From positions 7,436 to 71,435 of the forward strand of contig CAKKTI010000065.1 of the NCBI GenBank assembly GCA_920105805.1: a DNA stretch of 64,000 bases. Reading direction: 5' to 3'. The translations under genes and the position numbers were made by a program. This DNA comes from Condylostoma magnum (taxonomy: Eukaryota; Ciliophora; Heterotrichea; Heterotrichida; Condylostomatidae). The notes under the pieces are model-generated. The model was given only the letters and a program-made list of their open reading frames with translations. It searched no databases and was not told the origin of the DNA. Of this stretch, positions 1 through 13,938 are shown one piece after another (position 1 is the first letter of the stretch; every line of letters begins with the position of its first letter).

Positions 1-1
1 A

Positions 2-238
2 GATCCGGATGAGTTTGAGTAAAACATTTTGTGTCATTAATACTCGGAGAAAGAATTTAAAATAAGAGCAAGTGTAATTTAAGGAAATGATGGGACAAGG
101 TGTAGATTTGTTATTGCAGATATTAGAGAAGTTGATTACTTGAATTGTTCTAAAATAATTTTGAAAGAATTGTAAAATTAGTTAAATAGGAAAATTGTAT
201 TAAGTTTTTTAAGCATCACAGCTAAAACTATTTCATAA
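2..238 (+). CDS. 3' end of an unidentified gene
   Basis: An open frame enters from the left edge and reads with TAA/TAG as Gln for about 78 codons. It is rich in charged residues (a stretch reading A-D-I-R-E-V-D-Y-L-N-C-S-K) and shows no family motif I can name. The stop is uncertain: TAA at 236 is my choice, but an earlier TAA near 170 is possible. From there to 401 lies AT-rich DNA with no other coding signal, which probably holds the promoter of the next gene. Confidence 0.4.
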
Positions 239-401
239 TTACCACTGGATATTTTATCATATATACAGTAATCCTATGCACTAAAAATAACTTAGTCAAT
301 TTAATTTTCTTTATAAAATCTCATTATACTCCTTAATTTCTATATTAACATAGTTCAGCTAGTCATATATCAAAAATCAATTCATTTAAGTATTTATTAT
401 A

Positions 402-2264
402 ATGGATTAAAAGAATTCATATCACGAACAAAACCTTTTACACCTCTCAACACAAGGAAAATTCGACTAAATATCTTAAATTTTGAGTCATTGCAAGATA
501 AATTAAATGACTTTAAACAAAGCTTTGCAAAATGCTCTATACAATTATTAACCTTTTAATGATTATTTCAAAACAATACAGATTTTAATTCAGAAAGGAG
601 CTAACTAGGACTATTCAAACTAAAAGAATATAAATTCTTTAATGTTGGCCTGCAATACAGGATCCTTAGCCCTGATTGAATAATTTATCCCCTATTCCGA
701 CATTAATCAAAAAGATCATTTGGGAAAAACAGCCCTTTAATACTCTATAATGAGCTAAAAGGAAGACCAGCACCTTATACTAATTAAACTTATCTAAAAG
801 GGAGCTTAGATAAACAATCAGGATGACAAGGGAAACACTGCTTTACATTAATGTGTAATACAGTAGAATATCTGGTCAATCAATTGCTTAGTAAATTTAG
901 GAGCTGATATTCATATAAAGAATAAACTAGGCATTTCTCCTTTCAATTTAGCAAGATAGGCAGATAATGACTAAATTTAAGCTATTTTTAGTAATTATTG
1001 CCAAAGCCAATCCAACTCTAATATTTGCTCTTAATGTTTCTGCTAAAGATAAAATTTGATTTGCCAGGATTGTGTTTTAGTGTAATTTTAGTAATAATAA
1101 TAGGAAATAGAGAATTCAAAGTAAATGGAATAAAAGCTAATGAATGCTTAAGGAAGAGTTAGGGAATTAGAGTAGAAGCTATAAAACATAAATAATGTAG
1201 AGGCTGAAAATAAATACTATATTAATTAGAACAAACAATTACATAAGGAAGTTCATCAATTAACTCAGCAGAATATGAAATTAAACAAAAAAGTATAAGC
1301 AATCCAGCATAAAAGTAATATAAATTATTTAAATTTTCCTAGAAAGAAGTTATCTACTCAGAATTATTTATTATAAGCTTTGTAGTAAGATTTAAACTCC
1401 TTTTTATCAGAAATCACAAAATGACAAAATTAGGTTTAACCAGTTTACCACAACTTTATTAGAAAGTTAGAAAATATAATTACAGAAATAAATGAGTAAT
1501 ATTAGTTACAAGTTTTTGGATCCTTTGCGACAGGCCTCTACCAGCCCAGTAGCGATATAGACTTAGTAATAACAAATGCAACCAAGGACCTCCTTAACCC
1601 TTTACAAATCATCCTGAATTAAATCCCTGAAATCGAGGAAGTCTAAGTAATTTGATCAGCTTTTATTCCGGTTATAAAGGCAAAGCTTAAGTAGAAAAAC
1701 TATACTATAAAAGTGGATTTAAGTGTAGAGGATTTTGAGCATAGAGGTATTGCTTGTAAGACTTTTGTTACAAAAATGATATAATACTACAGATATTTAA
1801 AGGAGCTAGTGCTTGTATTTAAATTTATTCTGCATGAGAATGATTTTAATGAGCCTTTTAAAGGAGGACTTAGTTCATATGGAGCTTTTCTAATGTCTTT
1901 ATCTTATTACTAGTTATTGGGGTGAAACCAGCCCACATCTGCTCCTTAGTTAATTCTAGGATTCTTTCAGTACTTTGCTACACAATTTGACTATCTGTCA
2001 GCTATACAAGTGTTTGATCCTGCTCTTGCTGAAATGATTACCCCTGTAATTTTTGATTAACCTTAATTAATGATCATTGATCCTATTAACAAGTAAAATA
2101 ATATAGCTCATAAAACCAATTGATAGTACTTAATTGATATTTTTAGACAAGCATATGCAAACTTATGGAAAAGACCTCTATGCAAATGTCCCACAAACTC
2201 AAGTCCTCTACTAAGAACACTTTATGATAGTATAATTATGTAGAATTATTAGAAGTAAATTTAA
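402..2264 (+). CDS. Ankyrin-repeat protein with Trf4-like nucleotidyltransferase (non-canonical poly(A)/poly(U) polymerase)
   Basis: About 620 residues. Residues 1-210 carry four to five ankyrin repeats (typical pieces: L-I-Q-K-G-A-N, G-K-T-A-L, G-N-T-A-L-H, L-G-A-D-I). A short Cys-rich piece (C-x2-C twice, about residues 205-225) and a coiled coil follow. From about residue 360 comes a DNA polymerase beta-like nucleotidyltransferase: F-G-S-F-A-T-G-L-Y then S-S-D-I-D-L-V, the GS..DxD metal site, and a third Asp in V-D-L-S-V. The C-terminal part (GGLSSYGAFLMSL) matches the PAP/25A-associated core of Trf4/Cid1 enzymes. It would add nontemplated nucleotides to RNA; the ankyrins may supply targeting. 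The start is the first ATG giving an intact first repeat. The end is uncertain: TAG 2241, TAA 2262 and TAA 2307 are all possible before the next ATG at 2311. Confidence 0.82.
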
Positions 2265-2310
2265 ATGTTTTTAGTAATTTCATTAGGTGTACATGCATTT
2301 AATAATTAAA

Positions 2311-3006
2311 ATGTCAGCTCCTAATAATAAACAACGGAATATGTAGTAGAATAGATATAACAACGTGCAGTATACTACCTAATAGCAAGAAGAAACTAAA
2401 ACTTAGAAAATTCAAAAACTACAGCAGGAACTGTAATAATTAAGAAATAGTGAATAAATAAAGTTAAAGGTAAAGTCTAATTAGACCATTGAAGAATTAA
2501 CCTAAAAGATAAATTAAGAAAAAAGAGTAGTAAATGATCTGAAATAAAACATCAGCAATCTTCGTCAATAACAATCCCACAGAAATCGTCCGTAATAAAG
2601 AATCAATCATCCAATCGACCCTGAACTATTCAGAGCCTTGTAGTAAAGTGTGCACGGCTCATCCGAGGATTCTGATAACTACGAGCAAGAAATTCTGTAG
2701 ATGATTTTACAAGAAAGTGAGTAGGAATTTGGCCCAAATCCTGATAATATGACTTATGAACAGTTAATTGAACTTGGAGAAAGGATGGGAAAAGTAACTG
2801 TAGGATTAAACTCCTAATAATTGCAAAATCTTTAGTAATAAGAAGCTACTACTGAGGACTTATGCTCTGTATGTTAATGCAATATTGAAATAGGAGAGCA
2901 CATAAGAATTTTAGCCAAGTGTCAGCATCCTTTCCATATTGAATGTATAGACGAGTGGCTTAAAGCTAAAAAGAGTTGTCCTATGTGCATGGAAGAAGTA
3001 GTTTGA
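2311..3006 (+). CDS. RING-H2 zinc finger protein, probable E3 ubiquitin ligase
   Basis: 231 residues. A Gln-rich coiled coil fills the first half. An acidic middle follows, and a C-terminal RING-H2 spans about residues 188-228: C-x2-C, then C-Q-H-P-F-H-x2-C-I-x2-W-L, then C-P-M-C. These are the eight zinc ligands in canonical order with the Trp typical of E2-binding RINGs. It ends at TGA 13 nt before the next ATG. No membrane segment was seen. The substrate cannot be inferred. Confidence 0.85.
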
Positions 3007-3019
3007 TATTAGTTTTAAA

Positions 3020-6000
3020 ATGGATTAATAGAGATTTGAACAAATTGCTAGGTAGATTGAAGAAGATCTACTAAAAAAGGGAATCACTAAAATGCCGCCA
3101 TGTGCTCACCCGTTCTTCAATGATATATAAAGGGAATATGAATGAATTAGTAAGAAGGAAAGATCAACTGATAGATTTGCTAAGGAAAACACTCCAAAAA
3201 TCCAACCAGCTTTATTTAGAAGGTATTTATCTAAAAGAAAACGCAGAAACTTAACAGCTTCTCTAAGTAAGCGTTCTAAAAGACTCCCATTCAGCAGTCC
3301 TCAAAAATCCCAAACACCAGCCTTAAAAACCCGCCCAAAGAGCCGTTAATCCCCCTCCACCTTCAACAAAATCCTTAACAACTGTGACATATACGAGCGT
3401 AAGTTCCTAAGCCTTCCCAAAAAACTTGCAAAAATAAACTCAAAACAACAAAATAGAAGTACTGAATTAACCTTATACTTAAAAGACCTCCAAGAAGTAT
3501 CCGACATCGCAGAAAACCCCTACAAAATGTAGCAAATGATGTATACTAAATAATACAACAGACACTGTGATAAAAGTGAATGATCCCTGGGTCCTAAAAT
3601 CAAGTAAAGTAATAACAAGATCTCCTTAATGCTTTCCTCAATGGGCCGGACTTAAGTGTGAAAGTATCAGTCCCCTTCCTTCCCCAGGACTGCTGAGCGC
3701 CTTATATCCTCAATTGAATCTAGTTAACCAATTAATCAGTTATATCTAAAAATGTAAAGAGAAATACCTTATCTCTCACTAACTCATCGGGACTCTCACA
3801 AACTCCACGCGGCTTTAAAAGAAGAGCGCAAAACTACCAAAACCGGATTTGCACATGTAGGAAGATCTGTAGTTGCACCGGCTCATACCACCTCGGCAAT
3901 CACTGAGAAAATTGATAGGAGAGATGCCATTGAGTCGATTAAAGGTACAGTAAGGGCTCTGAGTGATTTTAAGATTCCTGAGCCTTCCCAGAAAATTGAG
4001 GGGTTGATGAAGCGGCAGACTGATAGTAGGAGGACTAGGCATATGGAATTTATTAAACAACACGCGAAGCGTGTTGAATAACTGGATAATTAGCTAAGGG
4101 AATAGGCTACGAGTAATTTTAAGAATTGGAAGATTTTTAATAGAGAAAGTTGGGAAAGTGTTATGCGGTCTTTAGGGGAAATGTCAGGGGATAAGTTACT
4201 GCATAAGCCTTATGAGTGGGTGTAGGCCATAAAGGATAATACGGTGTCTCATATACAAGCTAGAAAGGAGGAAATTCAACTAGTTTATTAGAGGTTTAAA
4301 GATATTGAGTAGGAAAGAAAATAAACTTGCTTCTTTTATATTGATTCAATGCAGGACTAGTTGATCACAATTGCGTTTATACTTGCACCGGAGGTGCAGA
4401 AATTAATGAAATCTTATAAAATTGAAATTGAGTAGAAGATTGATAGAAGATTGTCTAAGATTGAAATTATAATGCAAAGGATTTACCTATAAGAAGAAGA
4501 GCTGGTATAAAAGTTTGTAGCTGGAGTTAAAGGAATGGAGTAGGAGTGGAGGGAAATTCATCATCAGTATGAAGTAAATACCTTTATAAGCACTATTAAC
4601 AGTGTCAGATTCTTTAACCCGGAGGAAAGAGTTGAAAAGCTTTAGGAGATGAAATTGTATCAGGAGGAAAGTTTTAAAAGGAGGCAGCAAATACTATAAT
4701 AGCTATTTGAGCTTGAGCACTTCACTGAAAAAAACGTGTAAAATGTAATTGATGAGTTTATTAATCTAAACGAGGAAGTTTAATCTGAGTTTGACTCAAA
4801 AGTACAAAAACTTATTGCTTTATAAAAGAAAATTGATAGTGAGGCAGAAGATCTAATCCAACTACTTTTAGATAAAATTGATTATTATAAAGGAGGTGAT
4901 AAAGATGAAGTAGTGGAGTAAGCTAGACCATTGGCTGATTTAAGGATTCAATAAGGATAAGATTTATTAAGAAAGGCTATCAAGTATATAGATGAAACTG
5001 ACACAAGATCACATGAAACAGCAACCTAAGTAGCTGAGTTTTACAAGAATATAGGAATTGCTTTTGATAATCATTAATTAAGGCAAACTAATAGGCATAA
5101 AGAGTACGAAATTAGCTTTGCTAGACGGGGAGATCAGTTAGATTCAGATATTGATAACCTAGAAGACACTTTTATACAAAATAAGGATGAGTTAAGACAG
5201 TCTATTACTGAAGAAATGCTTGATGAAAACCTAGAAGCTTGCTTCAAAACGATTGATTAAATTGTACTTACTAATAGAGTTTATTCGGATGAGGTAATCA
5301 AAATGATTTATGACCATAAGAATATAATACAAGGATGTTTTAATGAGGCTAAAAATGAAATTGCTGGTAGATTTGGATATATGCATGAAAAAAGGCTAGA
5401 AAGTTATATAGAGGAGTTAAAGGCCTAATAATTAAACGAATTCGAAGAAGAAAAAGCTAAGGAATTATAAGAAGGTAAAAAGCGTCAAGGAAAGTAATAA
5501 GATGAACCTGTATATAACGTTCCTGAGTACGAGCCATAGGAAATAGAGGGTGAAATTTGGTACATATTGACACCTTTACAAGAAATTCTAGATTAACTAC
5601 TCATAACCGAAGAAGACCGAAAGGAAATGGAGCATAAAAGAGAGGAATAAGAACGAAAAGAAGAAGAAAGAAAGCTAGAAGAACAAAGAAAAGTAGAAGA
5701 AGCTAAGAAAAACAGAGGTAAAAAGCCCCCAGCTTAGTAAGTTGAAGAAGAAAAGTATGATGAGGAGTAGGAGGAGGAAGAAGAGGATCCATTGCCTAGA
5801 GATCCTACAGGATAAATGGTTCTAAGTGAAACTTCTGATTTTGATAGAGAAAACCTGCAGTATGAAATCACAAAGCTGCGTAATTACATTTTCCGCATTT
5901 TATAGGAAGAGTTGCAATAGAAGCTAGATGAAAGTAAAGAGTATGATTTAGCAAAAATTGAACATACAAGAAATGAATTAGACGAAAGACTGAGACTAAT

Positions 6001-7933
6001 CTGGCCTAGAAAGGGGTAATTAGAAGTTACTATATACAGAGAGAGAAACACAGAGATTTAAAGGCATCACTAACGATTCAAAAGACATATGGAAGAACAA
6101 CAGGCTAAATTTCAACAGTAAATCGACGAATTTCAATAAATAATTGACGAGCAAGAGGCAGATGCCTAGGCCTATGCTGATTTAGCATAAGAGAAGGCTT
6201 AGATACTTGAGCAATGCGTAAATCTAGCAGAACTACAAGGACTGCTTAGACAAGTGAATGATGCTGAGCTGTAATTCTTCTAAAGATCATCCCAAAGAAT
6301 AGAAAGAATGGAGGAGTTATAAGACAGCGCTGCATTAACATCCAGACAAAACCAAGAGTTTTTAGCATCTAGTAAATTATTTTAAGACGGAGGAAACTAC
6401 TCTATTGATGAAATAGAGTACTATAGGAATTTAATGCAAGAGTTCGAGGATTAGATACAAGAGTAGTCGCAGTTCCGGGATTAAAAGCTAGAGGAAATAG
6501 GCTCAGGTTTAAATATACAGCGTAATGAGCCATTATAGAAATTTGAGAAAGAATATGCAGTGGCTTTGGAGAACCTATCAGCCAGGGAAGGTTTAAGTAA
6601 GAAGTACGGGGCACCTCGTCGCTCAGCCTAGGAAAAAATAAGAGGAGAAATGACTAAATGTGAAATGGGTGTATAAGGCATCGAGTAGGTAGTTAATCAA
6701 CTAAAACAAGTACTAGAAGATTTTGAGTTTCAGTATAAAAACTCAAATACTCCCTTATTCGCTACCCGGGACCCAAGTTATGCTGAGGAAATTAGAAGAT
6801 TATGCATATAAGCAAGACATTGCATACATAGAATGGGACTGCATGTGAATGGATTTGATGGTGAAAAGCCAGTACTGCCCAGTATAACTTTAAAGCAGAG
6901 TTAAGAAAGTGTTACTCCAGATGCAGAGGAGATGCAATTGGAAGCTGAGAGAATGGATCAATGACTAGAGTGCTTGGGATCACTAGGCATTGGAAAACCT
7001 GCGAATTTAGCAACCAGAATCGCTGAAATTGAAAAGATTTCTAGGGACGAGTGTGTTAAGCTGTATAATAAGCCCCAAGTCCCGGAGTTCATGGAGAAAT
7101 ATTTGAATTAGATGAAAAGTAACTTGGAGACTTTTAGACTGAAGATTATTAGGGAAATCAGAGAATAGGCTTTAGAGATCATGAATGTTACTCCAAGGAT
7201 TGCCAGAGGTGTGTTGTAGAGTATGGGATGGGGAACGGAGTTTATTTTTGATTAGGAGCTGGAAAGTACAGAGGCTAGATTAAGTATATTCATTGAATAG
7301 ACTACTGAAATGAAATCAGCACATTAAAAACAATTACGCCCAAATCTATCTAATCCAGCATGTTCTGAAGAATTAAAAGATTTAGAGAATAGAGAAAGCC
7401 AAAGAAGTGAGGAGTCAATATAAGTGATTGAAGCGGCAATTGAAAATCTTAAAAACAGTGCTAGGGCTAATAGTGATGATTTTATAGTAAAACTGCTAAA
7501 CAACGTTAATGTTTTGATACTACTGTTTGATCATTTCTTTATAAAGGAAGATTTCATCAATCTGCCTGGGGATGAAGCATCAGAGCCTAAAAGAACAAAT
7601 ATTAAAAGATTAGCAAGGAAAAAGATGAATGGCTAAACAGGGATTATATCAGACAAAAGAGGATATAAAAGGGCTTGGAATGGCCTTGATTTGTCGCTAT
7701 TGTGTTTACCTGAAGATGAGCCAAAGCCAGAAACGCAAGAAATGCAAATTTATAAGCTTCCAGGCCACAAAGAAATCATGGTTAAAAGAAATGAAGCATT
7801 AACTGCCTTCTCAAACTTGTACCAGTCAAAGGTTTTTGAATATTTACGAATTTTTGAAAGTAAAAAGGAACAAGAGGAAAAATGGGCAGATAAATGGAAA
7901 AATAGTGTGGATTTATTAAAATCAAAGTACTGA
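3020..7933 (+). CDS. CCDC180: Giant coiled-coil protein, CCDC180-like
   Basis: One uninterrupted frame of 1637 residues using TAA/TAG as Gln many times and TGA as Trp four times (E-W-I, E-W-S, V-W-K, Q-W-L), then ending at TGA. Almost all of it is predicted coiled coil, with a Lys/Glu-rich segment around residues 860-930. The last 350 residues contain patterns of the conserved C-terminal domain of CCDC180 (DUF4456): M-G-W-G-T-E-F and K-Q-L-R-P-N-L, followed by helical blocks. Length and domain order (long N-terminal helical domain, C-terminal DUF4456) fit that family of cilium/flagellum-associated proteins. No intron was needed. Assignment rests on recalled family patterns. Confidence 0.7.
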
Positions 7934-8034
7934 GTAATTTAGATAATCATAAATGGGTTGTGTATTGAAGTTTTATAGTTCAATAACTGTTTTTATACCT
8001 ATTGAACTAGTAAAGTTTAAAATTATAATAAAAT

Positions 8035-11000
8035 ATGAAGTAATAATCCGATGAAGTGCCTAAAGAATAGGTTTAGATGATAAAAACCTTTATATCCCAA
8101 TATTATATACTTCGAAGACGTTAAGAGACAACAAGTACAAAGTACTTTACACTGCTTTGATATATAGCTACTTACATTTAGCTACTAGCTATTATCTTCC
8201 CTTCAGAGGATCCAGGGAATTCAAATTGGCCAGTTGAGGACCTTGGCTTAATTGTTTCAGCAGTGAATTGACTAGGCCGTCCCCTGGAAAAGCTATCAAG
8301 AGATTAAAATGATTAAGTGATTCGTTTTGCTATATATAACTTTGCAATATTTTCCCTAATTATAATCAGAATAGGCGTCATTGTATTTTGTTATAGGTCA
8401 AAAAGCTCCCCGATGGATAAAAAAATAAAACAAAAGAAGAGGTTAAAGTATATAGTGTCCTTTGATCACTTTGCAACTTACTTTTTTCTGTAGATTTTGT
8501 TTTTAAGCCATATAGCATTTTTAAGTAAGTAGATTAGTTGTTATTATTACGATGATTGCAGTCATATAGTAAATGATGTAGGGTATTTGCTGCTTGCTTT
8601 GGTTAGTTTAGTACTTTTTATTGTGATTGCTATTACTGATTAAGTCTATCTCTCTAGTTATTGGTTAAAAGCATCATATGTAAGTTCAATAGCCCCTTAC
8701 TCTAGGTTAAAGCTATATTTTATAAAGGCATTACTAACTATTGCGTTCAATATAGCTCGGTATGATTAGCACGTATGAATTTTAATTGTTCTGACGCTAA
8801 TTGTTGGACTTCTTAATATATTTATACCGCTCAAATACAAAAGTTACTATGTAAAGACTAACAATCTACTAGAGATTTGAATAGGAGTAATGCTGGTTTT
8901 ATGGGCTGCTGTTAATTGCTTACGTTAATCTATTGATCTAACTGGTTCTACAACTATTATTGTTTTTACTTTTAGCCTACCTCTGTTCATGTATATTTTT
9001 CACAGCTTTTATGAGAGTCCCTCAATGTGAAAGCTATTAGGCGTTCCAGAAGTGTACATAAAACAGTTGAAAATATAGAAAACAAGTTAAAGCAATGATT
9101 AACCAAATCTGCAATTATATACGAGCAATTAATACAACTTTTGGGAGCTTTATAATCAACTTAATAGCACATCTCCAAACATACTATGAATCAAGTACTT
9201 AATCTACCATATACAATCTGATGTTTAATCTTTACATGACATTATAGAGATTGATTATGCTTTTAAAATATTCAAGAAACAATTAAAACAGGATAATATG
9301 GAGAAAGAAGCTTATGATATGCTTAGACAAGCTTATGTAATAAATGAACTAGAGTATTATGAGTAATATTTAATACAAGTTCACTTTGAATTATTCTCTG
9401 AATTATCCTGTTAAAATAAACAAACTGAAAGAATATCAAAATTGGCATCAAACTTACAACTAGGATTTGAGTAATTTAAAAACTTCAAAAGCTAAATTAA
9501 AAACCTTGCTAAACAAAACTTTATTTGTACTTAAAAGTTAGCTAATATTTTTGCAGCTTTAGGGGATAGAACTAAGGCTGAAAAATATAATAAATTCTTT
9601 ATTGGATTAAAGTTAAAATTTCAATAAAATTCTGCTAGAGATTTTAAACATTCAACATTAAGCAGTGATACATGCATCATTATTGTATCAGCCAATAGAT
9701 AGAATTAAGGAAATATCTTAAATTGTTTTAATTAATCAATTATTGGGTTTAGAAAGTTAGAGCTATTAGATAATCATGTGAATATTGTGTTTCCAGAAAT
9801 CTTATAAGAAAAGTACTCTATATTTTATAATAATTGAGGACTGAAAGATTTACCATAAGACTTTTATAAAAAGAACTATTCTTTAATACTGTAAGATTCT
9901 TAGTATAACTTAATAATGACCAGAGCTAAAATCCGGTTAGTAAATGATCATTAAACAGGTAATTTCATTATTGTATTGGCTCTAACTATTGAAAAGGACT
10001 ATGAATTTGGCATAATTGACGAAAACTTTTATATAAAAGGAATGACTGATTTATTCCATAGATACTTTGCTAATGAATTATAAATCTTTGATTTTTAATA
10101 ACTGTTTTAACTTGATTAAAGTAAATTAAAGAATAATGAAATTATATGGTTTAAGTAATCAACTTCACACATCGGCAACTGTAATTATGTAAGTATAAAA
10201 AGCCATAAAATTTTTGACAGATACAAAATAAAAGTGCTTATGCTTAATATTAACTAGCCAATGGAAAAAGTTGATTAAAATCATATCACATAAACATTTA
10301 ATTGAAGTTTAAAGCCTAATTTTACTATACTTGATCTTCTAGAGAATGAAAGTAAAGAAGTTACTGAGGATAGATCTAATTTAGAAAGAGGAATTGATAA
10401 ATGCTCAATAAATAGTTCCTATATAGTAAAGAAATAGTAAAAGTTTCTGGACAACAAAGTTTAATTTATCCACAAAAGTTTCTCGATCTTTAATTTTCTC
10501 ATTTTCTTGTCAACTATTGTACTCTTAATGATTTGTATTTCGTGTAACATTGGATATGGGATCGTTTGCTAAGAACTATTAGACCTAATAAAATCAATAG
10601 AGCAATTTGGGCTTTTAAGAACTTAATCAACCTTAGCAGCATACTGTAGTAGATAGTTGTAATTATTGCCGTATGATTTAAACTATTAAGAAGAAATCAT
10701 CTCCAGAAATTGCTTGAAAGATGCTTCATTTTCATTTAAGAACTTTACCTAGACTTTATTCGACTTAGACAGAGAAGCCTAATAAGGAAACTTTAAAGAT
10801 GCAATAAACTAGCCTATTTTTACGTGGTTTTAATACAATGGATAACATTTTGAAGCTAGAAAAATGAATCTGAACTAAATCTACACATCGATGATTCAGA
10901 ATACTGATTTACTAAGCTAAACTTAAATATAAGAAATAGATGACAACAATCAAGCCTTTATGAATACTTATAGAAATAGTCCAGAAAGTGTGATCATATA

Positions 11001-13234
11001 TACGAACCAGACATTGAAATATTATTCAAACGAGGAAACTACAAGTAAATTGCTAGTAACAAATACCATAATGAATTGAGGAGTATGAAGTGTTGTTTTT
11101 GTAATTATATCGCTTATGATCTTAGGAACAATAATTTTCCTTCTTCTTGATAGAAGACGTAAAAGCTTTTGAAACATAATCACAAATCTTCCTTCTTAAA
11201 TCTTTTTGGAGGTAAAACAAACTTCTTAAGATTACTTAATCAACGAGCTAGAAGTAGAACTTGATAATGAGTTTGGGTAAAATCATCCTACCTAGTATAT
11301 AAGAAATTTTAGGTTTTATTTACTTGGATTTATTTTCCTAGGGTATCTTATACTAATTTCCGTGTGAATAGAGATCAACCTAATTGAAGAAACAAATAAG
11401 ATTAACGAAGTATTAAACCACCAGTCTAGTTATATCAATTGGGCCGGCTATCGGAGAACTCTTGCTACTTAGATAACATTTTGAGCAAATGAAGTTTTTG
11501 CTTTATAATAAGGATGACCAAGATCAGAAATAATTACAGAATACTAATTCAAATACGACGAAAAGGAAACTATAAAAGAACTTACTGCGTTGCTTCTGTA
11601 TATGTAGAATTCTATATTGAATGATAATGAGGATTTGAATTTAACTGATGTAGAACAAAGTGATACTTAAACTGATTACTTGTTTTAATAATGCGGAGAT
11701 GGATATTGATTAAGTAAAGGAATGCAACCTGCAATAATAGAATTTATTTACTTTGCTTTGAATATAATTGAACAAGATATATCGATGGATTAACTAAGTA
11801 AGCAATATGAGTTCACCTGATAATTGCTAGATTGCCTTAAATTATCTCTTGATTTGTATATAGAAGACTCAAATGACTATACCTCAAGCATACTAGAAAA
11901 CAGCTACTTATTCATTGTATACATTCTAATATGTACATTACTATATTTGATATTTCCATTCAGGTACTTATTAGTCTAGAATAAAAGGATAATGGTGGAC
12001 GAGATAAGAATTCTCTAATATCTCAACCAAGACATAATCAACGCAAATAGGAATATATTCAATATGTATATGTAGTAATATTAATATGGATTAATAAGTC
12101 TCTTTAACCAGTTAAAAATCCACTAGATATCTTAAAGTAAGAAAAAGAATAAAGCCTCCTTAGCCTTTACTTGTAACTCGACCTTTATAGCAAGCAAAAT
12201 CTGTTAAAGTAATGCGAAAAATTATAAGCCAAAAGCAAGTTAACCATCCTAGTCTAAAAAAAATAGCAAAGTACTAAAAATACGAGTCAAATCCATAAAG
12301 CTTCCTTCAATCTAAAGAAATATCACCTACTAGACTGTCTATAGGAAATTCCCATCTCAAGTATGATAGTGAAGGGGAATTAATAAAACATCATATTGTT
12401 GGACCTTTAAGCTTATTCAAGAAAAGAAACATACAATCAGAAGTTGCAACACCCAGCAGTATAAGATTCGGAAAATAAGGATCATTTTAAAGATCAAGGC
12501 AGTAGAATCAGCAATTAAAGTATTCTTAGAGAGTGAATGAAATAAGCATTGGCAAGTACAAGGAAGAATAACTAGAGCAGGATAAAGTGAAATCAATGAT
12601 ATATCCAGATAAACTAGAGTACTAAAGACAGTAGAAAGTTTTAGAGAGTCATCAAAATATAACGGAGTATTGAGATAAGTTTAAAGACAGAGTATCATAA
12701 AGACTTAAAAGACCTAAAAACGACCTTGCATTATCTAGAAGTGAGTTTTACAGGGAAAGGATTCAAGATGATAATAAAACAGAAGCTTAGCAAACCCCAG
12801 ATGAAAAAATGGGGAATAGTGCTTGGTATATGTCTCTTAGATCTGGAAGTAATCATAGAGACTTAAAAGACTCATTTTTTCACGTTGGGAATGAGTTATC
12901 AGGGCTTTATTGCTATGTAAAACAGAGAGACTATAACGAAGATCCTAAAATAAAGCGACCTGGTTCATTATAAGCTTCTTTAAGAACTTATAGGTCAGAT
13001 CCTTACTTCAAGAGTAAAAGGTATAATAAATTACCTTAAATCAATTTTGATAGTCTGTATGTAGCAGGATATAGTAAACTACCAATGGAGCAAGAATCTC
13101 TTTAAAGCATTGGTCTATAAAGCTACAACCCTAGTTTATTAATCAAGGGTGAAGAAACACAGCAGGTAATAGCTGAGAATCATCAGAAGAAACGATTAAG
13201 TCTGCTTTCAGGAAGGAGAAAGTTAGTTAAATGA
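8035..13234 (+). CDS. Large multipass PAS-domain membrane protein (TmcB-like family)
   Basis: 1727 residues after removal of a 16-nt intron at 12271-12286. About seven hydrophobic segments lie at residues 40-340. A PAS domain spans about residues 545-790: N-I-L-N-C-F-N-Q-S-I-I-G-F, then E-L-L-D-N-H-V-N-I-V-F-P-E-I. Further single membrane segments lie near residues 817, 1015, 1090 and 1290, and the tail is basic and Ser-rich. Large 7TM/PAS proteins of this build are abundant in ciliates and are annotated after Dictyostelium TmcB; their ligand is unknown. The start has an A-rich context. The stop is TGA 16 nt before the next ATG, which suits a tight head-to-tail arrangement. Confidence 0.8.
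12271..12286 (+). other. 16-nt spliceosomal intron
   Basis: GTACTAAAAATACGAG. Without its removal the frame reaches TGA codons within about 90 bases. With it removed, the reading continues through a long Ser/Lys-rich tail (S-K-S-N-P-Q-S-F-L-Q-S-K-E) to 13234. The size is typical of heterotrich introns. Confidence 0.8.
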
Positions 13235-13250
13235 TTCTACACAACTAAAA

Positions 13251-13919
13251 ATGGGCGGTAACTTCTCGATGGATTACATAAATCACATAATTGACCAGGA
13301 ATACCATCGAATCCTAGGTGACAAAGAGCGAGACTACTTAAAACTCAATGAAATCTTAATGATACGTCCTCCGGAAGAAATAACAATAGATTTCTACCAT
13401 ATTGGAACTCTTTTTATACTAGATGAAGACAAAGACGGTAGATTTACCTAGCAGGAATTGAGACAATATGCAGCTTTTTGCCATTCAAAGCAAAAACAGT
13501 ACAAACAGCACGAAATAAGCTAAATGCTGCAATCTTCCTGCACTCTGAAAATGTGATCATCTCTATGTAAAGAAGACGGAGAAGACGACTTCATAGCCTG
13601 AATTGGCCGGCTTTTATACGAAAATGAGAACGTCCAGTACTTCAACTCAAAGCCTGGAATTCCCTTCATCCCAAGTGACACCATCTTCCACCTATACGAA
13701 ATCCTCAATGTAAAAACTACCCAAGGCGTTGAGTTCCAGGAGTTTATAAACCTAGTGCAACGCGCTGCTGAGGAGTTAGACTTAATGACAATTGATGACG
13801 AGCAGATGGACAACTATGTGCCGCTTACAATCTGCCAGACCTTCATAAGAGATTTCATCAGGGCCTTTTCTAAACTCATGGACCAAATAGGCCTTACTAA
13901 TAAATTTCGTAAATTGTAA
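13251..13919 (+). CDS. Myristoylation-type EF-hand protein
   Basis: 222 residues beginning M-G-G-N-F-S, a plausible N-myristoylation signal. A clear EF-hand loop D-E-D-K-D-G-R-F-T-x2-E-L lies at about residues 58-70. A second, degenerate hand may be around residues 140-155, with helical segments to the end. It is probably a membrane-tethered calcium sensor; no partner can be named. TGA is used as Trp twice. The end is TAA at 13917, 19 nt before the next gene's ATG; reading through would overlap the next gene in another frame. Confidence 0.7.
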
Positions 13920-13938
13920 ATTTCTAACGTTAAATAAA

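Noticed and set aside
3020-7933. Pseudogene full of stop codons under the standard code
   Set aside because: With TAA/TAG as Gln and TGA as Trp the frame is intact for 1637 codons and family motifs are preserved.
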